From NCBI GenBank assembly GCA_035540495.1, contig DATLGL010000053.1:1-40133 (forward strand): 40,133 bases of DNA. The letters run 5' to 3'. This DNA is from DASVEG01 sp035540495 (GTDB lineage: Bacteria; Actinomycetota; Acidimicrobiia; Acidimicrobiales; CADCTF01). The translations under genes were made by a program, and so were the position numbers. Shown in pieces: positions 1 to 8,144 of this stretch; position 1 is the first letter of the stretch; each line of letters starts with the position of its first letter. The notes under the pieces are model-generated. The model worked only from the letters and a program-made list of their open reading frames with translations. It did not search any database and was not told where the DNA came from.

Positions 1-1
1 C

Positions 2-325
2 GGGCTGACCTACTCCGAGATGGGCCGCTTCGCCGTCGCCAGCGGTGACCCCGCCGGCACCAGCGACCCCGAAGAGGCGCTCAAGGGCGCCGACGGCAAG
101 CCCGTCGCCAACCCCCTCCGCAACGTCGCCTTCCAGGCCTCCACGCTGCGCACCAGCCTCTACACCTCGATCATGGCCTTCAACGTCGCCGACCTGGTGA
201 TGGGCCTCGGCCTGATGATCGCGGTCACCGGCATCGCCGTCGGCGGACTCGGCTTCGCCCTCGCCGGCCTGGCCATCCCGACGCTGGCCCGCAAGGTCCA
301 CGTCGACCCCGTCGCCGCCCACTGA
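2..325 (+). CDS. Membrane protein of unknown function, C-terminal part (5' end outside window)
   Basis: The reading frame is open from the first bases and ends at TGA 323-325, so only the last 107 residues are present. The visible part has a polar stretch, then LRTSLYTSIMAFNVADLVMG leading into one long hydrophobic segment rich in Gly, Ala, Ile and Leu, and ends with a short basic tail. This resembles actinobacterial proteins often mislabelled 'aromatic ring-opening dioxygenase LigA', which are small membrane proteins with no known enzymatic role; the resemblance is from memory. A hairpin terminator follows 29 bp after the stop, so it probably ends its transcription unit. The function is unknown. 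Confidence 0.7.
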   Translation, partial: GLTYSEMGRFAVASGDPAGTSDPEEALKGADGKPVANPLRNVAFQASTLRTSLYTSIMAFNVADLVMGLGLMIAVTGIAVGGLGFALAGLAIPTLARKVHVDPVAAH

Positions 326-353
326 GCCGGCCACCAACCAACCTCCCCAACCC

Positions 354-385
354 GAAGGAGCCCCCGCCACGGCGGGGGCTTCTTC
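354..385 (+). terminator. Rho-independent-like terminator
   Basis: A GC-rich hairpin with arms GCCCCCGCC and GGCGGGGGC (roughly 360-368 and 371-379) is flanked by GAAGGA on the left and TTCTTC on the right, which extend the stem. It lies just after the first gene. The T tract is short, as is common in high-GC genomes. Confidence 0.7.
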
Positions 386-416
386 GCGTGCAGCCAGCGG
401 GCAGGTGCACCTGCCT

Positions 417-484
417 GTTCAGCTAGCAGCGACAGTGTGGGGTGGAGCATGTTGCCCGGCTCCTGTTGTCGCTGCTAGCTGAAC
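417..484. repeat. Perfect 18-bp inverted repeat with 32-nt spacer
   Basis: GTTCAGCTAGCAGCGACA at 417-434 is exactly matched by its reverse complement at 467-484. The spacer of 32 nt holds no obvious gene. The arms contain GCTAGC-like sequence unusual for this GC-rich DNA. It lies in the 220-bp gap between the first terminator and the next gene, which otherwise shows nothing recognisable. It could be a bidirectional terminator, a structured leader or a dispersed palindromic element. No second copy was noticed in the window. Confidence 0.75.
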
Positions 485-545
485 GACAGCGGGTCGGGTG
501 AGGCCCGACCGTGGTTTCTGTCCCACCACGATGAGATCGTCGGAC

Positions 546-863
546 ATGGCAGAACTGCGAACGATCATCTGGTCGGAGCTCCGGTATCGACTGACGTTGG
601 CGCTCGTCGAGTCCGGGCGGCCGATGTCGATCCCCGACCTACTCGACGCGCTCGCGAGCGAGGGACTCGTACCGGCCGGGGCTCGTCCCGGGAAGGAGGT
701 CTCCGACGCTCTTCGCCGGGCTCGGCGTCAAGGGTGGGTGGTGCGCCGGTCTCGCGGGGTGTACGCCGCTGGACGAGTGCCGAGGTCCTCCATGCACTTC
801 GTCCGCCGAGCACTGGCGGAGATCGACGACTGGCATGCACGGCAACCGTCGCGGGCGCCGTGA
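546..863 (+). CDS. Small winged-helix-like protein of unknown function
   Basis: A 105-residue basic protein. The middle (SIPDLLDALASEGL, then EVSDALRRARRQGWVVR and RSRGVYA) has the pattern of a winged helix-turn-helix: a first helix pair, a recognition-like helix rich in Arg, and a short wing ending at a Tyr. This suggests nucleic-acid binding, but no family was recognised. ATG 546 was chosen because the domain begins soon after it; in-frame ATGs at 498 and 531 would add 16 or 5 residues with no visible domain. It ends 22 bp before the DUF445 gene on the same strand. Confidence 0.6.
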   Translation: MAELRTIIWSELRYRLTLALVESGRPMSIPDLLDALASEGLVPAGARPGKEVSDALRRARRQGWVVRRSRGVYAAGRVPRSSMHFVRRALAEIDDWHARQPSRAP

Positions 864-873
864 CCGGCAGCGG

Positions 874-879
874 TACGTT
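874..879 (+). promoter_or_regulatory. -10-like hexamer TACGTT, leaderless-type spacing
   Basis: TACGTT lies exactly 6 nt before the GTG at 886, and there is no Shine-Dalgarno sequence. The spacing would place the transcript start at or very near the start codon. No good -35 box is visible. Confidence 0.5.
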
Positions 880-885
880 CGTCTC

Positions 886-2130
886 GTGACCAGCGAGGAG
901 GAGCTGCGAGCCCGGCAGCTCGCGGTGATGAAGCGCCGGGCAACCGGGCTGCTCGTCGTGGTCACCGGGTTGTTCGGTGCAATCGTCGTGCTCGGCGACG
1001 ATCGCAGCGGGTGGGGCTACCTCCAAGCGGCGGCCGAGGGGTCGATGGTCGGAGGACTCGCCGACTGGTTCGCCGTGACCGCGCTGTTCCGCCATCCGCT
1101 CGGCCTTCCGATCCCCCACACCGCGATCATCCGGGAGCACAAGGACCAGTTCGGCGCCACCCTCGGCTCGTTCGTCCAGGACAACTTCCTGAGCGCGGAC
1201 AACATCGCGGAGCGGGTGCACACGTCCCGGGTGGTCGAGCGGGCGGCTGCGTGGATGACGCTGCGCACCAACGCCGAGACGGTGGCCCGGTACGTCACGG
1301 ACGCGATCGTCGGTTTCGCGGACGTCGTTCGTGACGAAGACGTCCACCGCCTCGTCAACGACGAGGTCGACCGCCTCGTCGACCGCCTGCCCGTCGCCGA
1401 CCTCGCAGCGCGCGGGATCGAGATCGCGACGGCGGACGGCCGCCACCAGCAGCTGCTCGACGCGATCCTCCGCTCGGTGTCGGGGTACCTCGACGACAAC
1501 CGCGACGACCTGCGCGCTCGGTTCGCGAACGAGTCGCCGTGGTGGCTCCCGGGTGCGGCCCAAGATCGCATCTTCGAACGGATCCTCGACGGGGCGCGCG
1601 CGTGGCTCGCCGCGATCGTCGGTGACCCCGAGCACGAGATGCGCAAGACCTTCGACGAGCGGATCATCTCGTTCGTGGCCCGCCTTCGCGACGACCCGGA
1701 ATTGATCGAGCGGGCGGACGACCTGAAGCACGATCTCGTCGCCCATCCGGAGCTGAGGCAGTGGGTCGGCGGATTGTGGGGTGATGTGAAGGCAGGTCTG
1801 CGCGAGCAGGCCGCGGATCCGTCGTCGCGTCTTCGCTCCCGTGTGGCCGACGCGGTGATGGCCGCGGGCGAGCGTCTCTCGACCGACGAGGCGCTGCAGG
1901 ACAAGGCGCGTTCGTTCCTGGAGCGAGCGGTGCGCTACGTCGCCGAGCACTACGGCGACGAGATCGGCGATCTCATCACCGGCACCATCGAACGCTGGGA
2001 TGCGGAGGAGACGTCGCGGAAGCTGGAGCTGCTGCTCGGACGCGACCTGCAGTTCATCCGCATCAACGGGACCGTCGTCGGCGGCCTCGCAGGGCTCGCG
2101 ATCCACGCCATCGCGGACGTCGCCGGCTGA
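886..2130 (+). CDS. DUF445 domain-containing membrane protein
   Basis: A 414-residue protein of the DUF445 family, of unknown function. There is a hydrophobic segment near the N-terminus (ATGLLVVVTGLFGAIVVLG), followed by the family's typical region around GSMVGGLADWFAVTALFRHP. A long charged, helical middle follows, and the C-terminus carries the hallmark GRDLQFIRINGTVVGGLAG, a likely second membrane-associated helix. The length is normal for the family. GTG 886 is preferred over the ATG at 835 because a TACGTT hexamer sits 6 nt upstream and because the longer start would overlap the upstream gene. The family assignment is firm; the role is not known. Confidence 0.9.
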   Translation: MTSEEELRARQLAVMKRRATGLLVVVTGLFGAIVVLGDDRSGWGYLQAAAEGSMVGGLADWFAVTALFRHPLGLPIPHTAIIREHKDQFGATLGSFVQDNFLSADNIAERVHTSRVVERAAAWMTLRTNAETVARYVTDAIVGFADVVRDEDVHRLVNDEVDRLVDRLPVADLAARGIEIATADGRHQQLLDAILRSVSGYLDDNRDDLRARFANESPWWLPGAAQDRIFERILDGARAWLAAIVGDPEHEMRKTFDERIISFVARLRDDPELIERADDLKHDLVAHPELRQWVGGLWGDVKAGLREQAADPSSRLRSRVADAVMAAGERLSTDEALQDKARSFLERAVRYVAEHYGDEIGDLITGTIERWDAEETSRKLELLLGRDLQFIRINGTVVGGLAGLAIHAIADVAG

Positions 2131-2137
2131 CGCGGCG

Positions 2138-2143
2138 TAGCGT
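2138..2143 (+). promoter_or_regulatory. -10-like hexamer TAGCGT
   Basis: TAGCGT lies 10 nt before ATG 2154. The same hexamer occurs before 15567 and, on the minus strand, before 31168. The site lies just after the DUF445 stop codon, so the next gene may have its own start. Confidence 0.35.
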
Positions 2144-2153
2144 CTCCGGTGGG

Positions 2154-2954
2154 ATGGACGCAGCCGGCATCGAACACCGCATCCGCTCGCTCCCAGAGCT
2201 CGTCCAGCAGATCGCGTACGCCGCGCTCGACGCGCTGCGCTTCGCCGTGCCCCTCGAGCTTTGCGCCTACCTGCACCTCGACGACGGCGAGGGTCCGCAG
2301 CTCTACCTCCGCGCCCCCGATCTCGCCTCGATGAACGCCGGGGAGGCGTTCGATGTCTTCACCGCGTTGCGCGACGCGCTCGACGCGTCGGACGAGCGGC
2401 GGATCGCGCTCGCGGGTTTCGACGCGGTGGCCATCCGTTCGAGCGGAGAACGATCGCGCGGGGTGTTCGTCGCCGGACGCCGGTCGGAGTCGCTCCGAGA
2501 CGACGAGGTCGATCTGGTGACGGCGATGGCGGAGGCGATCGGCGTCGCGTGTCATGCCGTCGCGCCGTCGTCCTCGAGCGCGACGGGCGCGCCGTCGTCC
2601 ATCGTCGAGCCCGCCAGCGTCGGCGTGCGCGTCGACGGCGGGCTCGTGCGCGCCGACGTCACCTTCACACGCGGCGCGAGCGAACCGAGCGCAGGTACCG
2701 CCACCGCGCCGGCGACGACCGAAGCGGTCGCGCTCGCGGCGGCCGACGCGCTCGGGTCTGACGCGAAGTTGATCGAGATCACCGAGGGGACCGTCGCCGG
2801 CGAGCGGATCATGATCGCCCTGTTCCGCGACGACCTCGACCGTCCGCTCCTCGGCACGGCGATCGTGGGCGCCGATCCGGTGCGGGCGGCCGCTGCCGCC
2901 GCGGCCGACGCGCTGGCCGACGGTCCTTCTTTGGGCCATAGCGCATCTAGGTAG
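2154..2954 (+). CDS. GAF-like domain protein of unknown function
   Basis: A 266-residue protein. Residues about 15-140 read like a divergent GAF-type sensory fold: PLELCAYLHL, then RGVFVAGRRSESLRDDEVDLVTAMAEAIGVA, similar to the end of GAF domains. A Ser/Thr/Ala-rich linker at about 140-150 leads to a second alpha/beta domain with VRADVTF near its start and GTAIVGADPVRAAAAAAADAL at its end. No catalytic motif or membrane segment is seen. It ends 9 bp before the peroxidase gene and may be co-transcribed with it. The GAF assignment is tentative. Confidence 0.65.
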   Translation: MDAAGIEHRIRSLPELVQQIAYAALDALRFAVPLELCAYLHLDDGEGPQLYLRAPDLASMNAGEAFDVFTALRDALDASDERRIALAGFDAVAIRSSGERSRGVFVAGRRSESLRDDEVDLVTAMAEAIGVACHAVAPSSSSATGAPSSIVEPASVGVRVDGGLVRADVTFTRGASEPSAGTATAPATTEAVALAAADALGSDAKLIEITEGTVAGERIMIALFRDDLDRPLLGTAIVGADPVRAAAAAAADALADGPSLGHSASR

Positions 2955-2963
2955 AAAGGGGCG

Positions 2964-3872
2964 GTGGCCACACCGCAGCCTGGGATCTTCGCCCTCGGAA
3001 CCCGATCGCACCACCACCTCGAGCTCGAACTGACGGGACCGGTCGACCGGCTCATCCCGGCGATCAACCGGGTGCGGGAAGCCGCCACAACGGTCGTCGG
3101 CGTGAACATGGTCGTCGGGTTCGGCCCGGCGCTCTGGGCCCGACTGCGGCCGGACGCCGCCCCCGAGGGGCTCTCGGCGTTCGAGACGATCACCGGCGTC
3201 GACGACCTCGTGATGGCCGGACGCCAGCACGACGTCTGGATGTGGTTCCACGGCGCTGGTCCCGACGACGTGTTCGACATCGCGCGCCTCGCCGCAGTCG
3301 GTCTGCGGGGCGTCGCGGACGTCGTGTGCGAGCGGCCGTCGTTCGTCTACCAGTCGAGCCAGGACCTCACCGGCTTCGAGGACGGCACGGAGAACCCGCC
3401 CCTGGGCGAGGCCTACGACGTCGCGACGATCAGCGACGACGACGCCGCCGCCGGCTGCTCGGTCGCGCTGTTGCAGCGGTGGGTCCACGACCTCGACGGG
3501 TTCGAGGCGCTGGAGGAGGCCGATCGCGAGGCCGTCATCGGCCGCACCCTGCACGGCAGCATCGAGCTCGACGACCACCGCCAGGAGCCCGACTCCCACA
3601 TCAGGCGAGTGGTGATCGAGGGCGACGAGGGGGAGGAGCTCGAGGTCTTCCGCCGGTCGACCGCGTTCGGCGGCGTGCTCGAGCACGGGTTGATGTTCCT
3701 CGGGTTCACGAACGACTGGCGGGTGCTCCATCGCATGCTCGAGCGGATGGCCGGACTCGACGACGGCGTGCGCGACCGCCTCACCCGGTTCTCCACACCC
3801 GTGGCGAGCGCGTGGTACGTCGTGCCGTCGCTCGAGCACCTCCGTGCGCTCGGCGACGGTTCGTCTACTTGA
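2964..3872 (+). CDS. DyP-type heme peroxidase (YfeX-like class)
   Basis: A 302-residue dye-decolorizing peroxidase, the usual length for the cytoplasmic YfeX/DypB-like class. The signature GFEDGTENP is at 137-145; D140 would be the distal acid. H212 (in PDSHIRRV) matches the proximal heme ligand, and an Arg at 230/231 (VFRRS) matches the distal Arg. The C-terminal TPVASAWYVVPSLEHLRAL is typical. No Tat or Sec signal is seen, and there is no obvious encapsulin-targeting tail or encapsulin gene nearby. GTG 2964 is preceded by AGAAAGGGG, a good ribosome site. The 3' end overlaps the convergent monooxygenase gene by 8 bp. The physiological substrate is unknown. Confidence 0.93.
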   Translation: MATPQPGIFALGTRSHHHLELELTGPVDRLIPAINRVREAATTVVGVNMVVGFGPALWARLRPDAAPEGLSAFETITGVDDLVMAGRQHDVWMWFHGAGPDDVFDIARLAAVGLRGVADVVCERPSFVYQSSQDLTGFEDGTENPPLGEAYDVATISDDDAAAGCSVALLQRWVHDLDGFEALEEADREAVIGRTLHGSIELDDHRQEPDSHIRRVVIEGDEGEELEVFRRSTAFGGVLEHGLMFLGFTNDWRVLHRMLERMAGLDDGVRDRLTRFSTPVASAWYVVPSLEHLRALGDGSST

Positions 3873-5358
3873 ACTGGAGGGTGCCGTCCTCGAAGTCGGC
3901 CGCCGGCAGCACCTCGCGCTCGACGTTGTACTCGTGGAGCAGGCGCCACGGGTCGCGATCGCCCTGCTTCGGCATGAGGTGGAGCGAGCGGGTCAGGTAG
4001 CCGGGATTGAAGTTCTCCGGGTCGACCCACGGCCCGAGCGTCATGTCGGCCTCCTCGTCGCGCAAGGCTGCCGTCACCATGGTCGCCCCCCGGTCGTCCA
4101 TGTGGTGCAGGAGCCGGCAGACGAAGTCGCCGATGAGGTCGGCCCGGAGCGTCCAGCTCGCCCGGAAGTAGCCGAACACGTAGGCCATGTTCGGGATGCC
4201 GGTGAACATGATCCCGCGGTAGGTGACGGTGTCGGCCGGGTCGACCCGCTCGCCATCGACCTCGAGGGGCAGATCGCCGAGCGGGCTCAGGTCGAAGCCG
4301 GTCGCGGTGATGATCACGTCGGCCTCGAGCGCCCTTCCGGACTTCAGCAGGATGCCCGTCTCCGTGAATCGCTCGATGTGGTCGGTGACGACGGAGGCCT
4401 TCCCGGCCCGGACCGCCTTGAACAGGTCGCCGTCGGGAAGCACCGCGATCCGCTGCTGCCACGGCCGGTAGCTGGGGTTGAAGTGCTTGTCGATGTCGAA
4501 GCCCTCGGGCAGCAGCGGCCGGATCTGCTCGAGCAGCCCGGCCCGCACGAGCTCCGGCTGCTCGACCGACAGCTTCGTGATCATGTCCTGGTCCTGGAAG
4601 ATCTTCCGGCGGACGATCTCGTGGGTCCACTCCTCGGGGATGTCGAGGGAGCGGAGCGTGTCGGCGAGCTCGTTGGTGTTCGGCCGTACGAAGAAGAACG
4701 TGGGCGAGCGCTGGAGCATCGTCACGTGCTCGCAGTCGTAGGCGATCGCGGGGATGAGCGTCGCCGCGGTGGCGCCGGAGCCGATGACCACCACGCGCTT
4801 CCCGGTGAGGTCGACGTCGTCGGGCCACGTCTGGGGGTGGATGACCTCGCCCTTGAAGTCGGCGAAGCCCTCCCACTCGGGCGTGTAGCCCTTGGCGTGG
4901 CGGTAGTACCCCTGGCACATCCACACGAAGTTCGCGGTGTACGTGACCTCTTCGGTGTCGCCGTCGTCCGTCGAGCGCTGGACCGTGACGGTCCACCGTC
5001 GGTGATCGGTCGACCAGCTCAGCGCGGTGATGCGGTGCTGGTAGCGGATGTGCTTGTCGAGATCGTTCTCCTCGATGACATCGCCCATGTACTTGAGGAT
5101 CTCGTCGGCCGTCGCGAGCGGGTTCCCCCGCCACGGCTTGAACCGGTAGCCGAACGTGAAGAGGTCGCTGTCGGAGCGGACGCCCGGGTACTTGTGGACC
5201 CACCACGTGCCGCCGAAGGTCTCGAGCGCCTCGAGCACGACGAAGCTCTTGTCGGGGCACTGCGTCTTCAGGTGGTAGGCGGCACCCACACCCGAGATGC
5301 CTGCGCCGACGACCAGGACGTCGACGTGTTCCACCGCTTCGACTGCGTTCTTGACCAC
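3865..5358 (-). CDS. EthA-like flavin-containing Baeyer-Villiger monooxygenase
   Basis: A 497-residue FAD/NADPH monooxygenase that would insert oxygen into ketones or oxidise sulfur or nitrogen compounds. The FAD Rossmann motif GAGISG is near residue 18, and GGTWWVHKYPGVRSDSD follows, as in EthA. The Baeyer-Villiger fingerprint FKGEVIHPQTWPDD (FxGxxxHxxxW) is near 170-183, and the NADPH motif GSGATA comes next. The C-terminal half has NMAYVFGYFRASWTLRADL and LPKQGDR-type sequence as in mycobacterial EthA (family knowledge, recalled). GTG 5358 lies 6 nt after a TAACTT hexamer. The gene converges with the peroxidase gene. The substrate is unknown. Confidence 0.92.
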   Translation of the reverse strand: MVKNAVEAVEHVDVLVVGAGISGVGAAYHLKTQCPDKSFVVLEALETFGGTWWVHKYPGVRSDSDLFTFGYRFKPWRGNPLATADEILKYMGDVIEENDLDKHIRYQHRITALSWSTDHRRWTVTVQRSTDDGDTEEVTYTANFVWMCQGYYRHAKGYTPEWEGFADFKGEVIHPQTWPDDVDLTGKRVVVIGSGATAATLIPAIAYDCEHVTMLQRSPTFFFVRPNTNELADTLRSLDIPEEWTHEIVRRKIFQDQDMITKLSVEQPELVRAGLLEQIRPLLPEGFDIDKHFNPSYRPWQQRIAVLPDGDLFKAVRAGKASVVTDHIERFTETGILLKSGRALEADVIITATGFDLSPLGDLPLEVDGERVDPADTVTYRGIMFTGIPNMAYVFGYFRASWTLRADLIGDFVCRLLHHMDDRGATMVTAALRDEEADMTLGPWVDPENFNPGYLTRSLHLMPKQGDRDPWRLLHEYNVEREVLPAADFEDGTLQFK

Positions 5359-5364
5359 GCGGTC

Positions 5365-5370
5365 AAGTTA
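5365..5370 (-). promoter_or_regulatory. -10-like hexamer TAACTT, leaderless-type spacing
   Basis: Read on the minus strand, TAACTT is followed by exactly 6 nt (GACCGC) and the GTG start of the EthA-like gene. The gap to the upstream acetyltransferase stop is only 22 bp. Confidence 0.5.
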
Positions 5371-5380
5371 CAGGGTCCGC

Positions 5381-5815
5381 CTACAGGGTGTAGCGGTAGA
5401 CGTTCGTCTCGCGGGGCTCGAACCCGAGCTTCTTGTAGATGTGGTTCGCGGCCTCGCGAGACGGGCGTGACGTCAGGTCGACGGTCTTGCACCCGAGCGC
5501 CCTCGCCTTGTCGAGGGCAGCTCGAGTGAGTCGCTCACCCAGCTGCTGGCCACTGGCCCCTTTGTCGACGATCACGTCCTCGATCCAGGCCCGCATCCCG
5601 GTCGGGATGCGGAACGTCGCGAGGGTCAGGGTGCCGACGACGGTTCCGTCTTCCTCCCTCGCGAGAAAGAGCGTGCTGCCGGGATCGTCGACGATCTCCT
5701 GCAGCTGTTCGGCGGTCGGCGGCGGCGACGAGCTCGACAACTGCGGCGTGAGCGTGACGAACGCCGTCACCATCGCATCGTCGACCTCGGTCGCCTCCTC
5801 GATGCGGGCGGCCAT
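5381..5815 (-). CDS. GNAT family N-acetyltransferase
   Basis: A 144-residue single-domain GNAT protein that would transfer acetyl from acetyl-CoA to an amine. The acetyl-CoA motif A is IEDVIVDKGASGQQLGERL (about 88-106), in the usual place after strand beta-4. The C-terminal SREAANHIYKKLGFEPRETNVYRYTL is the classic end of the fold. Its ATG (5815-5813) overlaps the stop of the citrate synthase gene as TGATG, so the two are translationally coupled. The pairing with an acetyl-CoA-consuming enzyme is suggestive, but the acceptor substrate is unknown. Confidence 0.88.
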   Translation of the reverse strand: MAARIEEATEVDDAMVTAFVTLTPQLSSSSPPPTAEQLQEIVDDPGSTLFLAREEDGTVVGTLTLATFRIPTGMRAWIEDVIVDKGASGQQLGERLTRAALDKARALGCKTVDLTSRPSREAANHIYKKLGFEPRETNVYRYTL

Positions 5816-7347
5816 CAGTCGAGCGCGGGCACCGGTGCCGGCGGCTGCGGGCCGACGTAGCGCGCCGAAGGGCGGATGATCTTGTTGTGGGCGGCCTGCT
5901 CGAGGATGTTGGCGCACCAACCGATCACCCGGCTCGACGCGAACGTCGGCGTGAGCATGGTCCGCGGGATCCGGCACAGCTCCATAACGACGCCGGCGTA
6001 GTACTCGACGTTCGTGTAGATCTCACGTCCCGGCTTGAGCTCGCGGATGACCTCGATGATCTTCGCCTCGACCTCGATGGCGTACTGCACGAGGTCGCCG
6101 CCGAGGCGCTGGGCGACGCTGCGCAACAGCACCGAGCGAGGATCGTCGGTGCGGTACACCGGGTGGCCGAAGCCCATAACCGTCTTGCCGCTCTCGATGA
6201 TCGGGCGCACGTAGTCGTCGACCCGGTCGACCGATCCGATCTCGTCGAGCATGTCGAGGACGCGGCTCGGAGCGCCACCGTGCAGCGGCCCCGACAGCGA
6301 GCCGACGGCGCCGGTGACAGCAGCAGCCAGATCGGCGCCGGTCGCGGTGATCACCCTGCCGGTGAAGGTCGATGCGTTGAACCCGTGATCGACGGTCGTG
6401 ATCAGGTACTGCTCGATCGCCCGCTCGTGCTCGGGCGACGGCACCTCGCCGGTCATCATGTAGAGGTAGTTCGCCGCGTATCCGAGCTCGTCGTGGGGCT
6501 CGATCGGCTCCTGGCCGTTGCGCAGCCGGTGCAGCGCGGTGAGCACCGTCGGCGCCACCGCGGCGATGTGCATCGCGTTGGCGCGCAGCTCCTCGCGTGA
6601 GACGTCGATCGACGGGCGGAACCCGGCCGCGGCGCCGATGAGCGAGATGGCCGTTCGCATGCCGTCGAGGGGAAGCTCGGATGCCTGCGCGATCGCGGGC
6701 AGCAGCGGCTTCACCTCTGCTGGGATCGCTCGGAGCGGTCGGATCTCCTCCACGAAGGCATCGCGCTGCGCACGGTTCGGGAGCTCGCCCTCGAACATCA
6801 GGTGCCACACGCACTCGAGCGACCGCTCGTTGGCGAGGTCGACGGCCGAGTACTGGCGGTAGTGGTAGAAGCCCTCGTATCCCCGTACGTCGCCGACCTC
6901 GGTCTTGGTGACGACGACTCCCTTGAGCCCTTCAGGGACCTCGATGGCCGAACCGGGCAGCGGCTGCAGCTGCGCGACCCGCATGAGGTCGCGCATCGAC
7001 ACGATGCCGAGCAGCGTCCCGCCCTCGTCGACGACGGGGATGTGGCGATAACCCTTCTCGCTCAGCCGCTTCCACGCTTCGGTGACCTCCACGGACGGGC
7101 CGATCGTGCTGGGCGACTCGGTCATCCACTCGGAGACCTTCGTCGTCGACGCGTCGGCACCGGTCGCGGCGAACCGGACGAGGTCGCGCTCGGTGAGGAT
7201 GCCGACAGGCCGGTTGCCGTCGACGACGACCACCGACCCGACGAGCCGGTCCTGCATGCGGCCGCTTGCCTCGGCGACGGTGTCGGATGTCGACGCCGTG
7301 ACGACCGGGCTGCTCATGACGTCGGCCACCGTTCGAACCTTGGACAT
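5815..7347 (-). CDS. Citrate synthase with N-terminal CBS-pair regulatory domain
   Basis: A 510-residue fusion. Residues 1-125 hold two CBS motifs (VADVMSSPVVTA...VGILTERDLVRFA and VSEWMTESPSTI...LGIVSMRDLMRVA), which in other proteins bind adenine nucleotides. Residues about 135-505 are a citrate synthase condensing oxaloacetate and acetyl-CoA, with H321 in VDHGFNASTF, H356 in GPLHGG and H395 in GFGHPVY. The position of the usual catalytic Asp is a Glu (E448 in TNVEYY), as I recall also for actinobacterial citrate synthase 2. A methylcitrate synthase activity is not excluded. AAGGGGG lies just upstream of the ATG. The gene is coupled to the acetyltransferase downstream. Confidence 0.9.
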   Translation of the reverse strand: MSKVRTVADVMSSPVVTASTSDTVAEASGRMQDRLVGSVVVVDGNRPVGILTERDLVRFAATGADASTTKVSEWMTESPSTIGPSVEVTEAWKRLSEKGYRHIPVVDEGGTLLGIVSMRDLMRVAQLQPLPGSAIEVPEGLKGVVVTKTEVGDVRGYEGFYHYRQYSAVDLANERSLECVWHLMFEGELPNRAQRDAFVEEIRPLRAIPAEVKPLLPAIAQASELPLDGMRTAISLIGAAAGFRPSIDVSREELRANAMHIAAVAPTVLTALHRLRNGQEPIEPHDELGYAANYLYMMTGEVPSPEHERAIEQYLITTVDHGFNASTFTGRVITATGADLAAAVTGAVGSLSGPLHGGAPSRVLDMLDEIGSVDRVDDYVRPIIESGKTVMGFGHPVYRTDDPRSVLLRSVAQRLGGDLVQYAIEVEAKIIEVIRELKPGREIYTNVEYYAGVVMELCRIPRTMLTPTFASSRVIGWCANILEQAAHNKIIRPSARYVGPQPPAPVPALD

Positions 7348-7380
7348 CGAACCCCCTTGTGCCTTCTCTACCCGATCCTT

Positions 7381-8127
7381 TCACAACGGATGTCGCTGGC
7401 AGTTCGGGCACCAATAGACGGATCGTCCGTTCTCGAACCGGGCCGACCGCACCGGCGTCCGGCACCGCTTGCACGGGCGGTTGCGGCGCCCGTACACCCA
7501 CGGCTCCTGCGGTCTCGTCGTCGACACCGACGCCGTCATGAGGCGAGCCGCGGTGGCTACCAGCGCGTCGAGCGTCTCGTCGGACACCTCGCGCACCGGT
7601 GTGGCCGGATCGACCCGCTCGACGAAAAGCGTCTCCGCCCGCCAGATGTTGCCGATGCCGGAGACGATCGCCTGATCGAGCAGGACGTCGGCGATGGGGC
7701 GCTGAGGATCGGTCGCCCGCGCCCGGCGCCGCACCTCGGCGACGTCGATCGGCGGTTTGAGGACGTCAGGGCCCAGGCGCGAGATGCTCGGGTGCAGGAC
7801 CTCCGAGCGACGGTCGATGAGCTCGACGACCGGAGCGTTGAAGCACACGGCGAGCCGGTCTCCGCACTCGAGAACGGCCCTCGCCTCGCTCCTCGGCCGC
7901 CGCCACCGCTCGCCGGCCGAGTACACGTGCCACGAGCCGGTCATCTTCATGTGGGTGTGCAGGGTGAGGTTGCCGGTGCAGCGGATGAGCAGGTGCTTGG
8001 CCTTGGCCTCGACCTCCTCGACCGTCTCCCCTACCAGGCGCTCGATCGACCCGCCGGTGATGCGCCGGCCGCCGATCCAACGGCGGAGGACGCTGGCGGC
8101 GCGGAAGATGGTGTCGCCCTCGGGCAC
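7381..8127 (-). CDS. nei: Fpg/Nei family DNA glycosylase (endonuclease VIII-like)
   Basis: A 248-residue bifunctional glycosylase/AP lyase of base-excision repair. The start at GTG 8127 gives M-PEGDTIFRAA, placing Pro2 (the catalytic nucleophile after Met removal) and Glu3 correctly; the longer frame from 8157 would bury them and is rejected. KAKHLLIRC and the HTHMKMTGSW segment match the N-terminal domain. The helix-two-turn-helix region ends in IWRAETLFVERVDP. The C-terminal zinc finger has C219, C222, C240 and C243. The PEGDT start is typical of actinobacterial Nei proteins. The start codon is 17 bp from the divergent SCO6745-type gene, so the promoters must overlap the coding regions. Confidence 0.93.
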   Translation of the reverse strand: MPEGDTIFRAASVLRRWIGGRRITGGSIERLVGETVEEVEAKAKHLLIRCTGNLTLHTHMKMTGSWHVYSAGERWRRPRSEARAVLECGDRLAVCFNAPVVELIDRRSEVLHPSISRLGPDVLKPPIDVAEVRRRARATDPQRPIADVLLDQAIVSGIGNIWRAETLFVERVDPATPVREVSDETLDALVATAARLMTASVSTTRPQEPWVYGRRNRPCKRCRTPVRSARFENGRSVYWCPNCQRHPL

Positions 8128-8144
8128 CGTGGAAGTCTTCCCCG

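Noticed and set aside
565..2106. A 513-codon open frame on the minus strand opposite the DUF445 gene
   Set aside because: It is the mirror of the high-GC third positions of the DUF445 gene; its translation is Arg/Glu/Val-rich with no domain. The same holds for other long antisense frames, e.g. 1950-3839 (-), 3844-5529 (+), 10481-12343 (+), 13260-15554 (+) and 32494-34557 (+).
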